A stretch of DNA of 64,000 nucleotides from Mycolicibacterium gadium (GTDB lineage: Bacteria; Actinomycetota; Actinomycetes; Mycobacteriales; Mycobacteriaceae): positions 5,084,001 to 5,148,000 of the forward strand of contig NZ_AP022608.1 of the NCBI RefSeq assembly GCF_010728925.1, read 5' to 3'. This document shows, piece by piece, positions 1 to 8,381 of the stretch. The notes beneath the pieces are model-generated. The model did not search any database. It was not told the DNA's origin and was given only the letters and a program-made list of their open reading frames with translations. A program made the position numbers and the translations under genes. The first letter of the stretch is position 1. Every line of letters begins with the position of its first letter.

Positions 1-879
1 GAGCCTGTTTGCCGGGTCGGCCAGCGGATCGTGCGACGAGCCTCGTTGAGCGTGGCACCAGTCCACCAATTCGTCCAGGTAACGCTGCGCCTGGGCGGCG
101 CGGGTGACGTTCGACCGCTCGGCGACCAGCAGAGCCTTCGCGACTTTCCAGCCATCACCTTCACCGCCGACCAGGTTGGTCGCCGGGACGCGAACCCCGT
201 CGAAGAACTCCTCGGCGAACGTCGGATAGCCCGTCATCGAGCGAATGGGGCGACGCGTGATACCTGGCGAGTCGAGGTCGACGAGGAAGAACGAAATGCC
301 CGCCTGCCGCTTCTCCCCGAGCGGCGTGGTCCGGGCGAGGACGAAGATCCAGTCGGCGAGTACACCATTACTGGTCCAGGTTTTTTGCCCGTCGAGGATG
401 TAGTCATCGCCGTCGCGGCGGGCAGTCATGCGCAGCGCGGCGAGATCGGATCCCGCTTCGGGCTCGGAGTAGCCCTGCGCCCACATTCGTTCGGACCGGG
501 CGATCTTGGGGAGGTGCTCGACCTGCTGCTCTCCGGTACCGAATCGGAACAGCACCGGAGCGAGCATGTTGACGCCATTGGTATTGACCATCGGAGCGCC
601 GGCATAGGCGAGTTCCTCGCGGATCACCACTTGCTCGACAATCCCCAGTCCACCGCCCTCGAATTTCGCGGGCCAGTGCGGTACGAACCAGCCTCGTTGG
701 TGCAGTGCCTGGCAGAACTCGACGGCGCGTTCATGCGCTTCCCGCGGCCAGTAATCGGGATTCGCTGCGGTACGCCGAAATTCGTCGGGCAGATTGGCGG
801 CCAGCCACTCCCGCAGCTCGTCGCGCAGCCCGTCGATCCGGGGTCCGCCTCCAAATCGGACGATCGGGCTCAGCGGCAC
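1..879 (-). CDS. Acyl-CoA dehydrogenase (FadE), 3' part beyond window
   Basis: The minus strand is open from a GTG at 879 to the window edge, giving the first 293 residues of an acyl-CoA dehydrogenase, an FAD enzyme that introduces an alpha,beta double bond into acyl-CoA thioesters. The family signature around residues 130-150 (WAQGYSEPEAGSDLA) and the following LDGQKTWTSNG are present, as is the beta-domain stretch FFLVDLDSPGI. The C-terminal helical domain with the catalytic base lies outside the window. The GTG start lies 2 nt after the stop of the enoyl-CoA hydratase at 882, so the two are co-transcribed from the promoter near 1750. The reading is confident; the substrate is unknown. Confidence 0.93.
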   Translation of the reverse strand, partial: MPLSPIVRFGGGPRIDGLRDELREWLAANLPDEFRRTAANPDYWPREAHERAVEFCQALHQRGWFVPHWPAKFEGGGLGIVEQVVIREELAYAGAPMVNTNGVNMLAPVLFRFGTGEQQVEHLPKIARSERMWAQGYSEPEAGSDLAALRMTARRDGDDYILDGQKTWTSNGVLADWIFVLARTTPLGEKRQAGISFFLVDLDSPGITRRPIRSMTGYPTFAEEFFDGVRVPATNLVGGEGDGWKVAKALLVAERSNVTRAAQAQRYLDELVDWCHAQRGSSHDPLADPANRL

Positions 880-881
880 GG

Positions 882-1694
882 TCAGACCCGGTCCGATGGC
901 TTGGCGGCCTTCTTCATCAGCTCCACCATGTAGTCCTGGAACTCCTTGGACCCGGTGACCACCGCTTGCAGGTCATTGCTGGCCTGTTGATGTGTGCGAA
1001 AGCCCATGTTCTCCCATGCGCGCAGGATGCCGGCCTTGGTTGCCTGCAATGTGATCAGCGGTGCCTTGGCGATTTTGGCCGCCAGTTCCTCCACCTCAGC
1101 CTCCAACTGGTCACGCGGCACGACGCGGTTGACCAGGCCGAATTCAAGCGCCTGTTCCGCGGAGATTTTCTGAGCGGTGTACAGGTACTCCGCGGCACGC
1201 TTGTAGTTCATGAACACCCACGGTTCGAACATCGTCTCCGAACCGGGCAGTCCGAACCCGGGCACCAACGGCATCTGGAACCAGGCGTCGTCGCTGCACA
1301 CGGTGATTTCAGGAATGAGTGCCCAGGTGGTTCCGCCGCCGATGGCATATCCGTGCACCTGCGAGATCACCGGCTTCGGAAACTCCCATAGCTTGAGCAC
1401 CGGCCACAGGAACAGTTGAGCGGCCGAACGCCAGACCTTGCCCGAAGCCTCGAGTTCGGCCTTGAACTCCGGATAACTGCCGTCGGGGACATGGCCCGAG
1501 CAGAACCCCTTGCCGTTGGCCTTGATGATGACCACCTTGATGTCGTAGTCGTACTGCGCATCATCAAGCGCTGCGTTGACGCTGTGCACCATCTCAGAGG
1601 TCTGGGCGTTGGCACGCTCTGGGTTGTTGAGGATGATGCGCGCGATCGGCCCGTCCTTTTCGTATATGACGTGGTCTAACTCCCGCGTTTCCAC
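882..1694 (-). CDS. Enoyl-CoA hydratase/isomerase family protein
   Basis: This 270-residue crotonase-fold protein would hydrate or isomerise an enoyl-CoA. The N-terminal strand pattern (ARIILNNPERANAQ) and the oxyanion-hole region (VHGYAIGGGTTWAL, about residue 115-130) are visible. The usual second-glutamate motif is replaced by LPGSETMF, so the exact reaction is uncertain. It starts with GTG at 1694, preceded by a good ribosome-binding site (GAGGAGGA at about 1704-1711). It is divergent from the P450 at 1792 and shares the operator at 1751-1771. The acyl-CoA dehydrogenase follows 2 nt downstream. Confidence 0.9.
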   Translation of the reverse strand: METRELDHVIYEKDGPIARIILNNPERANAQTSEMVHSVNAALDDAQYDYDIKVVIIKANGKGFCSGHVPDGSYPEFKAELEASGKVWRSAAQLFLWPVLKLWEFPKPVISQVHGYAIGGGTTWALIPEITVCSDDAWFQMPLVPGFGLPGSETMFEPWVFMNYKRAAEYLYTAQKISAEQALEFGLVNRVVPRDQLEAEVEELAAKIAKAPLITLQATKAGILRAWENMGFRTHQQASNDLQAVVTGSKEFQDYMVELMKKAAKPSDRV

Positions 1695-1750
1695 CTGCTA
1701 TGTCCTCCTCAACGGCCTAGCTCCGGGCGCTCTGATGGTAGTGCAATTAA

Positions 1751-1771
1751 ACATATTATGTAATAGTGTTC
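1751..1771 (+). promoter_or_regulatory. Shared operator/promoter element, site 1
   Basis: A perfect 11-bp palindrome ACATATTATGT (1751-1761) runs into TAGTGTTC. TAGTGT at 1764-1769 fits the mycobacterial -10 TANNNT. The P450 start is at 1792 with GGAAGG between. Read on the other strand the same palindrome is followed by TTAATTGCAC toward the hydratase at 1694, so it can serve both divergent genes. It matches twelve other promoters in this window. Confidence 0.7.
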
Positions 1772-1791
1772 TACTTGGAAGGACGGTGCCG

Positions 1792-2988
1792 ATGACGACG
1801 ACGGACTTGCGGTGGGATCCCTTTGACCGCAGCCTGCACGCCGAACCGTACTCGGTGTGGAAACGGATGCGGGACGAAGCGCCGGTCTACTACAACCCGG
1901 AGTTCGACTTCTACGCGCTGAGCCGGTTCGACGATGTCATGACGGCGTCGCTCGACACCGAGGCGTTTTCCTCCGAGCACGGGATCACCCTCGACATGAT
2001 CACCGAGGATCCGTGGGGATCGCCCAAGGCGATGATCATGATGGACCCGCCGGATCACACGTCGCTGCGCAAGATGGTCAACCGCACGTTCTTTCGGAGC
2101 AGGATCGCCAAGCTCGAGGATTATGTCCGCGAACTGTGCCGCGGGTACCTGGATCAGTACGTGGGCACCGATGGGTTCGACTATGTGCGCGACTTCTCGG
2201 CAAAATTGCCGGTGATGGTCATCAGTTCGCTGCTCGGTTTTCCCGAGGAGGACCACGACAACCTCCGCGAGTGGTCCGATGCGCAGGTCCATCGCGACGA
2301 GGGCGAGGTGGAACGCAGTGCGGCCGGCGACGAGGCCTCGGCAAAGCTGTTCGAGTACTACCGTCAGCAGATCGAACTGCGACGGCAGCATCGCACCGCC
2401 GACATCGTCAGCGACCTGATGGACTCCGATCTCGTCATGCCCGACGTCGACCCGCGCCGACTCGACGATGGCGAGCTGCTCGTGTTCATCGCGATGGTCA
2501 ATGTGGCGGGTAACGAGACAGTCGCACGCTTGCTAGGTTGGGCGGCGCTGACGCTGGCGCGCAATCCCGAGCAGCGTGCGAAATTGGTGGAAGACCCCGG
2601 ACTCATCGGCGGCGCGGTCGAGGAGCTGCTGCGGTACGACGCGCCGTCGCCGATTCAGGGCCGTTTCACACTGCGCGACAGCACCTATCACGACACCGTC
2701 ATACCTGCGGGATCAAAAGTCGCGCTGCTGACCGGATCGGCCGGGCGCGACGAGCGTCAATACGTCGATCCCGATACGTTCGACGTGACGCGCACGGGAA
2801 TCCGACATATCAGCTTCGGTCATGGCTCGCACTTCTGCCTCGGTGCTGCGCTCGCCCGGCTGGAGGCGCGCGTCGCCATCGAGGAGACGCTGAAACGTTT
2901 CCCGACGTGGGAGGTCGACGAGGCTGCGGTCGAACACGTCCACACGAACTCGGTGCGTGGTCCCGCCAGCGTTCCCGTGAAGCTGTGA
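1792..2988 (+). CDS. Cytochrome P450
   Basis: This 398-residue soluble bacterial P450 would hydroxylate a hydrophobic substrate with electrons from a ferredoxin. It has the I-helix oxygen-binding motif AGNET, the ExxR motif (EELLR) and the haem-thiolate loop FGHGSHFCLG near residue 345. The ATG at 1792 was chosen because GGAAGG lies 8 nt upstream and the promoter -10 is at 1764; an in-frame GTG at 1786 is too close to that site. It heads a seven-gene plus-strand operon ending with the adenylate cyclase and overlaps the next gene by 4 nt (GTGA). A candidate redox partner is the ferredoxin at 13553-13750. Confidence 0.95.
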   Translation: MTTTDLRWDPFDRSLHAEPYSVWKRMRDEAPVYYNPEFDFYALSRFDDVMTASLDTEAFSSEHGITLDMITEDPWGSPKAMIMMDPPDHTSLRKMVNRTFFRSRIAKLEDYVRELCRGYLDQYVGTDGFDYVRDFSAKLPVMVISSLLGFPEEDHDNLREWSDAQVHRDEGEVERSAAGDEASAKLFEYYRQQIELRRQHRTADIVSDLMDSDLVMPDVDPRRLDDGELLVFIAMVNVAGNETVARLLGWAALTLARNPEQRAKLVEDPGLIGGAVEELLRYDAPSPIQGRFTLRDSTYHDTVIPAGSKVALLTGSAGRDERQYVDPDTFDVTRTGIRHISFGHGSHFCLGAALARLEARVAIEETLKRFPTWEVDEAAVEHVHTNSVRGPASVPVKL

Positions 2989-3785
2989 CCACGGGGCTCA
3001 CAGTCCGGACGGAAGCCGGTGTGCGCTGGTTGGTGCTCGACCGACCCGACGTCGGCAATTCCGTCACCCGCGCGATGCAACGCGACTTGATCGACAACCT
3101 GGCCTCGGCGTCCGCGGATCCCGAAATTCGGGCCGTCGTTTTCACCGCAAGCGGTGAGCGGCATTTCTGCACGGGCCCAAACCTGCGCGACCCGAATATG
3201 CGGCCGAGCCAAGACCGGATCGCCGGTGATGCGGCCAGAATCCTGCGTACCGGATCTCAGTCCGTGGTCGCCGCGCTGCTGGACTGCGACAAGCCGGTGA
3301 TCTGCGCGCTCAACGGTGTCGCGGCAGGGGTCGGCGCCAGCATGGTTCTCGCTTGTGACCTCATCGTGGCGGTGGAATCAGCGAGGATCATCGAACTGTT
3401 CGTCCGTAGGGGTCTCGCGCCCGACGGCGGCGCTGCGTATCTCTTGACCCGGAAGTTGCCGTTCAACGTCGCCAAGAGGTTGGTCTTGTTCGGTGAGGAG
3501 TTGTCGGCGACCGAAGCCCATCGGATCGGCCTCGTCAACGAGGTTGTCGCCGACCACGACGAACTGCGCAATGTGGCTTCTGAATGGGCGCAACGGCTGG
3601 CGAGCGGGCCGACTCGGGCGTTGGCGGCGGCGAAGATGATGCTCAATCAGGCCCTCGATGTGGACCGAGCATCGGCATTCGTCAGTGAAGCGCTGTTGGT
3701 CGAGCAGGTCGCCAATACCGCCGATGTCGCCGAAGGGGTTGCGGCCTTCACGGAAAAACGCGATCCGCGGTTTCAGGGCCGGTAG
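2985..3785 (+). CDS. Enoyl-CoA hydratase/isomerase
   Basis: This 266-residue crotonase-family protein has the conserved FTASGERHFCTGPNL region near residue 55, the oxyanion-hole stretch ALNGVAAGVGASMVLACDLI, and LAPDGGAAYLL, where the aspartate is typical of PaaG/isomerase-like members rather than classic hydratases. The GTG at 2985 overlaps the P450 stop in a GTGA arrangement, so translation is coupled. It is the second gene of the P450 operon. Confidence 0.9.
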   Translation: MTTGLTVRTEAGVRWLVLDRPDVGNSVTRAMQRDLIDNLASASADPEIRAVVFTASGERHFCTGPNLRDPNMRPSQDRIAGDAARILRTGSQSVVAALLDCDKPVICALNGVAAGVGASMVLACDLIVAVESARIIELFVRRGLAPDGGAAYLLTRKLPFNVAKRLVLFGEELSATEAHRIGLVNEVVADHDELRNVASEWAQRLASGPTRALAAAKMMLNQALDVDRASAFVSEALLVEQVANTADVAEGVAAFTEKRDPRFQGR

Positions 3786-3813
3786 CCGGCGCTTCATCTC
3801 AGCGAGGTAGACG

Positions 3814-4752
3814 ATGCGATTCATCCTGACCCATCCGATGCACAGCCACCCGTACAACCCGGAACTGGTCACGGGGTCGGGCGTGGCGGCCGTCGCCGCG
3901 GCCGCCGAACGGGCAGGCTTCACGGGGTTTGGCTTCACCGATCATCCAGCGCCGACACAGCGGTGGCTAGACGCCGGGGGCCATGATGCTCTCGATCCGT
4001 TCGTCGCAATGGGGTACGCGGCCGCGGTCACGTCCACGTTGCGCTTGGTCCCCAATCTGGTTGTGCTGCCGTACCGTAACCCCTTCCTGGTCGCCAAGTC
4101 CGGTGCGACGTTGGACATCCTGTCTGGCGGCAGGTTCACACTCGCTGTCGGCGTCGGCTATCTCCAGGGTGAGTTCGCCGCGCTGGGAATCGATTTCGAG
4201 CAGCGCGCTGGATTGGTCGACGAGGCACTCGAACTCATCGGCCTGGTGTGGACCCAGGACGACGTGACATTCTCCGGTGAGCACTTTCAGGCCGCCGGGA
4301 TCACCGCCCATCCGCGGCCAGTGAATCGCCCCCCGATTTGGGTGGGGGGGAATACCGACGCTGCCCGCCGTCGGGTCGTCCAATACGCCGACGGCTGGTG
4401 CCCATTCGCGGCAGCCGACGCCTTGGCCAGGCACACCAAGACCGCGGTGATGGACGCCGAGGGTGGTCTAGTCGCCGGCCTCGATGATCTTCGACGCCGA
4501 TGCGATTCGGCGGGAAGGGATTTCGGGGCCATCGACGTCGCCTTCAACGGTCTTCCCGGCACGCCGGGAACATTGTCGTTCGTCGCCGATGCGTATCTGA
4601 GCGAGGTTGATCGGTTGAGTCGACTCGGCGTCACCGCCCTTACACTCACGGTTCCGGGGGACAGCGTGAACCGTGCCGTCGAGGCCATCGAGGAATTCGG
4701 CTCGTCCGTCATCGCAGCCCTGTCATCTACTACAGTTCTGGAGACCACATGA
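3814..4752 (+). CDS. LLM-class F420-dependent oxidoreductase
   Basis: The 312-residue protein belongs to the luciferase-like monooxygenase fold, in the subfamily of probable F420-dependent oxidoreductases (TIGR03619-like). Supporting stretches are GFTDHPAP near residue 40, the barrel strand TLRLVPNLVVLPYRNPF, SGGRFTLAVGVGY and PIWVGGNTDAARRR. It would pass hydride between coenzyme F420 and an alcohol or enone. It begins 28 nt after the hydratase with a GAGG ribosome-binding site and overlaps the following SDR by ATGA. The use of F420 rather than FMN is inferred from the family. Confidence 0.88.
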   Translation: MRFILTHPMHSHPYNPELVTGSGVAAVAAAAERAGFTGFGFTDHPAPTQRWLDAGGHDALDPFVAMGYAAAVTSTLRLVPNLVVLPYRNPFLVAKSGATLDILSGGRFTLAVGVGYLQGEFAALGIDFEQRAGLVDEALELIGLVWTQDDVTFSGEHFQAAGITAHPRPVNRPPIWVGGNTDAARRRVVQYADGWCPFAAADALARHTKTAVMDAEGGLVAGLDDLRRRCDSAGRDFGAIDVAFNGLPGTPGTLSFVADAYLSEVDRLSRLGVTALTLTVPGDSVNRAVEAIEEFGSSVIAALSSTTVLETT

Positions 4753-5570
4753 GTTTGTTCGATGCTTTCTCCTATCGCGGCAAGCGTGTGCTTGTCGTAG
4801 GCGGTGCCACCGGTATGGGCAACGCGACCGCACGATTGGCGCTCGATGCCGGCGCGGAGGTCGTCGTCATGGACTACGCGTCGTCAGATCTGGCCGGCAC
4901 GACGGCGATCCACGTCAACCTGGCAGACGCGAAAAGCATCGAAGCAGCGGTGGCCGAATGCGGCGGCAGGGTGGACGCGCTGTTCGCCTGTGCGGGTGTC
5001 GCCGACGGCGAAGGTATCGAGCGCATCAACTTCCTCGGCCACCGGTATCTCATCGAGCGGCTGCGCGCCAACGACATGCTGCCGCGCGGTAGTGCCATCG
5101 CCTTCATCTCGTCGGCCGCGGGGCTGGCGTGGCGGTCGAACATGGCACAGCTGCGCGAGTTTCTCGACATCATGGACTTCGATACGGCTACGGCGTGGGC
5201 AATCGACAACAAGTGTGCGCACTACATGTTCACCAAACAGGCGGTGTGTGCCTATGTCGCCAGAGAGGCCATGGACTTCATGGCCGACGGCATCCGTATC
5301 AATGCCATCTGTCCGGGACCGACGGACACTCCGCTGGCTCAGGCCAACGCCGAGTTGTGGCTGGACTTCGGTGCTGACTACCGCGCGAAGGTAGGAGTGG
5401 GGGCGGCCACCGCAATGGAGCAGGCCTACCCTCTCTTGTTCTTGTGCAGCGATGCGGCCAGCGTCGTCAACGGCATCACGATGATCACGGATTCTGGATA
5501 TCTCAGTGCCGGCATCACGGAGGCGTTCCCGGCCGGGACTCCCATGGCCAAGATGCTGCTGGACGGGTAG
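4749..5570 (+). CDS. Short-chain dehydrogenase (3-alpha-HSD-like)
   Basis: This 273-residue SDR has the nucleotide-binding VGGATGMGNATAR at the N-terminus, the active-site serine in FISSAAG and a YMFTK (YxxxK) motif. An insertion between them (LREFLDIMDFDTATAWA) resembles the 3-alpha-hydroxysteroid dehydrogenase type. It likely oxidises a secondary alcohol with NAD(P). Its start overlaps the upstream F420 enzyme by ATGA. A second SDR follows 5 nt downstream. Confidence 0.88.
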   Translation: MSLFDAFSYRGKRVLVVGGATGMGNATARLALDAGAEVVVMDYASSDLAGTTAIHVNLADAKSIEAAVAECGGRVDALFACAGVADGEGIERINFLGHRYLIERLRANDMLPRGSAIAFISSAAGLAWRSNMAQLREFLDIMDFDTATAWAIDNKCAHYMFTKQAVCAYVAREAMDFMADGIRINAICPGPTDTPLAQANAELWLDFGADYRAKVGVGAATAMEQAYPLLFLCSDAASVVNGITMITDSGYLSAGITEAFPAGTPMAKMLLDG

Positions 5571-5575
5571 CCGAC

Positions 5576-6352
5576 GTGAGTGTCGACTTTTCCGGACAGG
5601 TGGTCGTCGTCACCGGTGCCAGCGGAGGCATCGGCCGGGTACTCGCGCGACGATATGCGCGTCACGGTGCCCAGGTTGCACTGGTCGCGCGACGGTCGCA
5701 CGAGCTTGCGATCACTGCGGAGAACATCGCGGATGAAGGTGGCGGCGCGTCGACCCATGTCGCAGATATCCGCGACGAGGAGTCGTGCAGAGACCTGGTT
5801 GCCGACGTCATCGCCCGTTGGGGGCGTCTCGATGTGCTGATCAACAATGCGGCCACGCCCGGCACTGATGAGGCGGTCCACGAGGCGTCGATCGCCAACT
5901 GGAACGATGTGCTGGCGACCAATCTGGTCGCCCCGATGGTGCTGTCGCGCGAGGCGCTGAGCCAGGCGATGCTGCCCGCGGGCCGGGGCAATATTCAGTT
6001 CATGTCCTCGGCGGCCGCGAGAAATGTTCAGCCGAAAAAGGCGCACTACGCGGCCGCCAAGCTGGGCTTGTCCGCGCTGTCGCAGACGATGGCGATGGAA
6101 GTGGGCTCCAACGGTATTAGGGTCAACTGTCTGATCATCGGAAGCGTCGCGGGTCAGCTCTTCGACACCTACGTCGGGCGACGGGCAGCGGCCGAGGGAG
6201 TGGATCCCAGCGTTGTGCGCCAACGGTTGGCCGGAATGAACAAGCTCAACCGGCTGGTGCAGCCTGATGAGGTCGCCGAGGTGTCCATGTGGCTGGCGTC
6301 CGACGGCGCCTCGGCGATCACCGGCCAGGACATCAATGTCACCGGAGGCTGA
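5576..6352 (+). CDS. Short-chain dehydrogenase/reductase
   Basis: This 258-residue classical SDR has VTGASGGIGR in the Rossmann loop, the NNAA motif, MSSAAA with the catalytic serine and YAAAK (YxxxK). The C-terminus ASAITGQDINVTGG is typical of FabG-like enzymes. The GTG at 5576 was chosen because in-frame sequence upstream belongs to the previous gene. It lies 5 nt after the preceding SDR and is followed within 1 nt by the SnoaL-like gene, so it is inside the same operon. Confidence 0.9.
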   Translation: MSVDFSGQVVVVTGASGGIGRVLARRYARHGAQVALVARRSHELAITAENIADEGGGASTHVADIRDEESCRDLVADVIARWGRLDVLINNAATPGTDEAVHEASIANWNDVLATNLVAPMVLSREALSQAMLPAGRGNIQFMSSAAARNVQPKKAHYAAAKLGLSALSQTMAMEVGSNGIRVNCLIIGSVAGQLFDTYVGRRAAAEGVDPSVVRQRLAGMNKLNRLVQPDEVAEVSMWLASDGASAITGQDINVTGG

Positions 6353-6353
6353 C

Positions 6354-6890
6354 ATGTCCGAGCCTGATGTCGCTCGACAAGTGGCGAAACTGCTGTCGAT
6401 CAACGAAATTCGTGAGCTACCGTACAAATACGCCGCCGCAGTGGAATCGCGCGACGTCGACGCCATGGCCGAACTCTTCTCACCCAGTGCACGATTCGGC
6501 ACCCATGGCGACGGTCCGGAAGGGTTGCGTCGTCTGATGGCGGACAGCATGACAGAAAACCTCTTCGCAGTGATTCTGGTCGCCAACCATCTGGTGGAGT
6601 TCGACGATGACGTCCACGCGCGGGGTCAGGTTTGGGCACATTGCTATGCCCAGGAACGGACGGTCGGCTTCCTGGATCAGTTGATCAAGTACGAGGACAC
6701 CTATGAGCAGGTGGCCGGGCGGTGGCTCTTCACCCGCCGTCGCCATCGACTGTGGTACGGCGTTGCACATGCGCGGTCGCCGCTCGAGCAGAATGCCGCG
6801 GACTGGCCCCGAGCCCAGATCGGGGTCGGGGACATCCCACTCGCGGATCCGGAGTTCGCCGCTTGGTGGCGAACCAGGAGCAAGGACTGA
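6354..6890 (+). CDS. SnoaL-like (NTF2-fold) protein
   Basis: This 178-residue protein belongs to the NTF2/SnoaL-like group, often found as isomerase, dehydratase or small-subunit-like partners in aromatic and steroid catabolism. The pattern IRELPYKYAAAVESRDVDAMAELFSPSARFG is the family's N-terminal helix pair, and WLFTRRRHRLWYG is the closing strand. The ATG lies 1 nt past the upstream stop. Its substrate cannot be read from sequence. Confidence 0.82.
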   Translation: MSEPDVARQVAKLLSINEIRELPYKYAAAVESRDVDAMAELFSPSARFGTHGDGPEGLRRLMADSMTENLFAVILVANHLVEFDDDVHARGQVWAHCYAQERTVGFLDQLIKYEDTYEQVAGRWLFTRRRHRLWYGVAHARSPLEQNAADWPRAQIGVGDIPLADPEFAAWWRTRSKD

Positions 6891-6893
6891 CTC

Positions 6894-8381
6894 GTGAAGT
6901 TCTTGCGCGAGCGAGAGTTCGTCGTCAACCGGTCCGCTCGAGCCATGCTGACGGTGGGAACCCTCGTCCCCAGTATGTTGGGGGCTTCCATCATCGGGGT
7001 GATGACCTCGCGCGGACTTCCCACGGGTGCGGCGCTCGGTGACCCAACGGCATTGCGGACCAACATCATCGCTGCTGCGGTCTATTGCGCGGTCGTCGTG
7101 CCGATGGCCGCCCTCTGGGGACTGTGGTGCACGACTTCACGGTCGGATGCCTCCCCGGCGGAGCGGCACACACTGCTCATGCGCATCCCCGCCTGCCTGA
7201 CAGCCGGTAATGCCGCGGTCTGGACGGGGGCGGTCGTACTGCTGGTCCTCGTGAATTCCGCGAGGCCCTGGCTCGCGACGACTCTTGGTGTCTCGACGTT
7301 GTCGGGCGCGACGGTCACGGCCACGCTCACGTATTGGTGGTGCACCCGGGTGCTGCGTCCGCATGTTGCGCCAGTCCTCACCAAAAATCCTCCGGTTCAA
7401 CAGCAGCGCCTGGGTCTTCGGATGCGGGCACTCGCGGCGTGGGTGGTGGGAACCGGTGTGCCCCTGCTGATGGTGTTGCTCGCCGCCGCCAGTGCGCTAG
7501 TCGTCGACTACCCGGGTGACCGACTGGCTGTCGTTGTTCTCGGATTGGGCGGTGCCGCTTTATTGAGTGGGCTTGTCGTGACGCTCTTTACCGGCGCAAC
7601 GATGGCCGATCCCGTCGACGAGGTGCGCGCCGGAATGAGACGCGTCGAACGCGGTGACTATGACGTCACGGTCCCGGTGTTCGACGCATCCGAACTCGGC
7701 TTGCTGCAAGCGGGTTTCAACTCGATGGCAGAAGGGCTGCGGGAGCGAGAACGCCTGCGTGACTTGTTCGGCAGGCACGTCGGCCGAGATGTGGCACGCC
7801 TCGCCGAAGCGGGGGGCGCGCCCGCGATGGGCGGCGCAACCCACGACGTCGCGGTCATGTTCGTGGACCTGGTCGGCTCGACACGAATGGCGACGAAGAT
7901 GAGTCCGCCGGACCTCGTCGCCTTATTGAACGACTTCTTCGCCGTGGTGGTTGAGATCGTGGAGCGACATCGCGGCTGGGTCAACAAGTTTCAAGGCGAC
8001 GCAGTTCTGGCGATCTTCGGGGCGCCGCAGGCCCTGGACGACCACGCGGGCGCAGCCCTGGCAGCCGCGCGGGAGCTGTCGGATGCCTTGTCCGAAGGCG
8101 GCTTGCAGCTCGCCGCGGGTATCGGTGTTTCGGCCGGCCCAGCGGTCGCGGGCAATGTGGGCGATCCCCGTCGCTACGAGTACACCGTGATCGGGGATCC
8201 GGTCAATGAGGCGGCTCGATTGTCGGAATTCGCGAAATCTTCAGGCGGGGTGGCTGCTTCGGGCTCAGCGTTGAGCGCGGCCGACGCCGCCGAATCAGCT
8301 CGTTGGCGCATCGTCTCGGCAGAAGTCTTGCGCGGTCGCGACACCCCGACGGATATCGCGATTCCCGCCGCTAGTTCTTGA
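6894..8381 (+). CDS. Membrane class III adenylate cyclase with HAMP domain
   Basis: This 495-residue protein has about six N-terminal membrane segments (residues about 15-235), a HAMP linker (MADPVDEVRAGMRRVERGDY onward) and a class III cyclase domain from about residue 310. It resembles the M. tuberculosis Rv1318c/Rv1319c/Rv1320c/Rv3645 group. Both metal-binding aspartates (FVDLVGST, QGDAV), the adenine-selecting lysine and aspartate (NKFQGD, IGDPVNEAARL) and the transition-state Asn/Arg (VNEAAR) are present, so it should be active. It starts with GTG 3 nt after the SnoaL gene and ends in an 11-bp convergent overlap with the amidohydrolase. A signalling enzyme as last gene of a catabolic operon is unusual. 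Confidence 0.93.
   Translation: MKFLREREFVVNRSARAMLTVGTLVPSMLGASIIGVMTSRGLPTGAALGDPTALRTNIIAAAVYCAVVVPMAALWGLWCTTSRSDASPAERHTLLMRIPACLTAGNAAVWTGAVVLLVLVNSARPWLATTLGVSTLSGATVTATLTYWWCTRVLRPHVAPVLTKNPPVQQQRLGLRMRALAAWVVGTGVPLLMVLLAAASALVVDYPGDRLAVVVLGLGGAALLSGLVVTLFTGATMADPVDEVRAGMRRVERGDYDVTVPVFDASELGLLQAGFNSMAEGLRERERLRDLFGRHVGRDVARLAEAGGAPAMGGATHDVAVMFVDLVGSTRMATKMSPPDLVALLNDFFAVVVEIVERHRGWVNKFQGDAVLAIFGAPQALDDHAGAALAAARELSDALSEGGLQLAAGIGVSAGPAVAGNVGDPRRYEYTVIGDPVNEAARLSEFAKSSGGVAASGSALSAADAAESARWRIVSAEVLRGRDTPTDIAIPAASS

Noticed and set aside
5426..6586. A 386-codon minus-strand frame opposite the SDR/SnoaL genes
   Set aside because: Shadow of genuine coding sequence; no ribosome-binding site or homology pattern.
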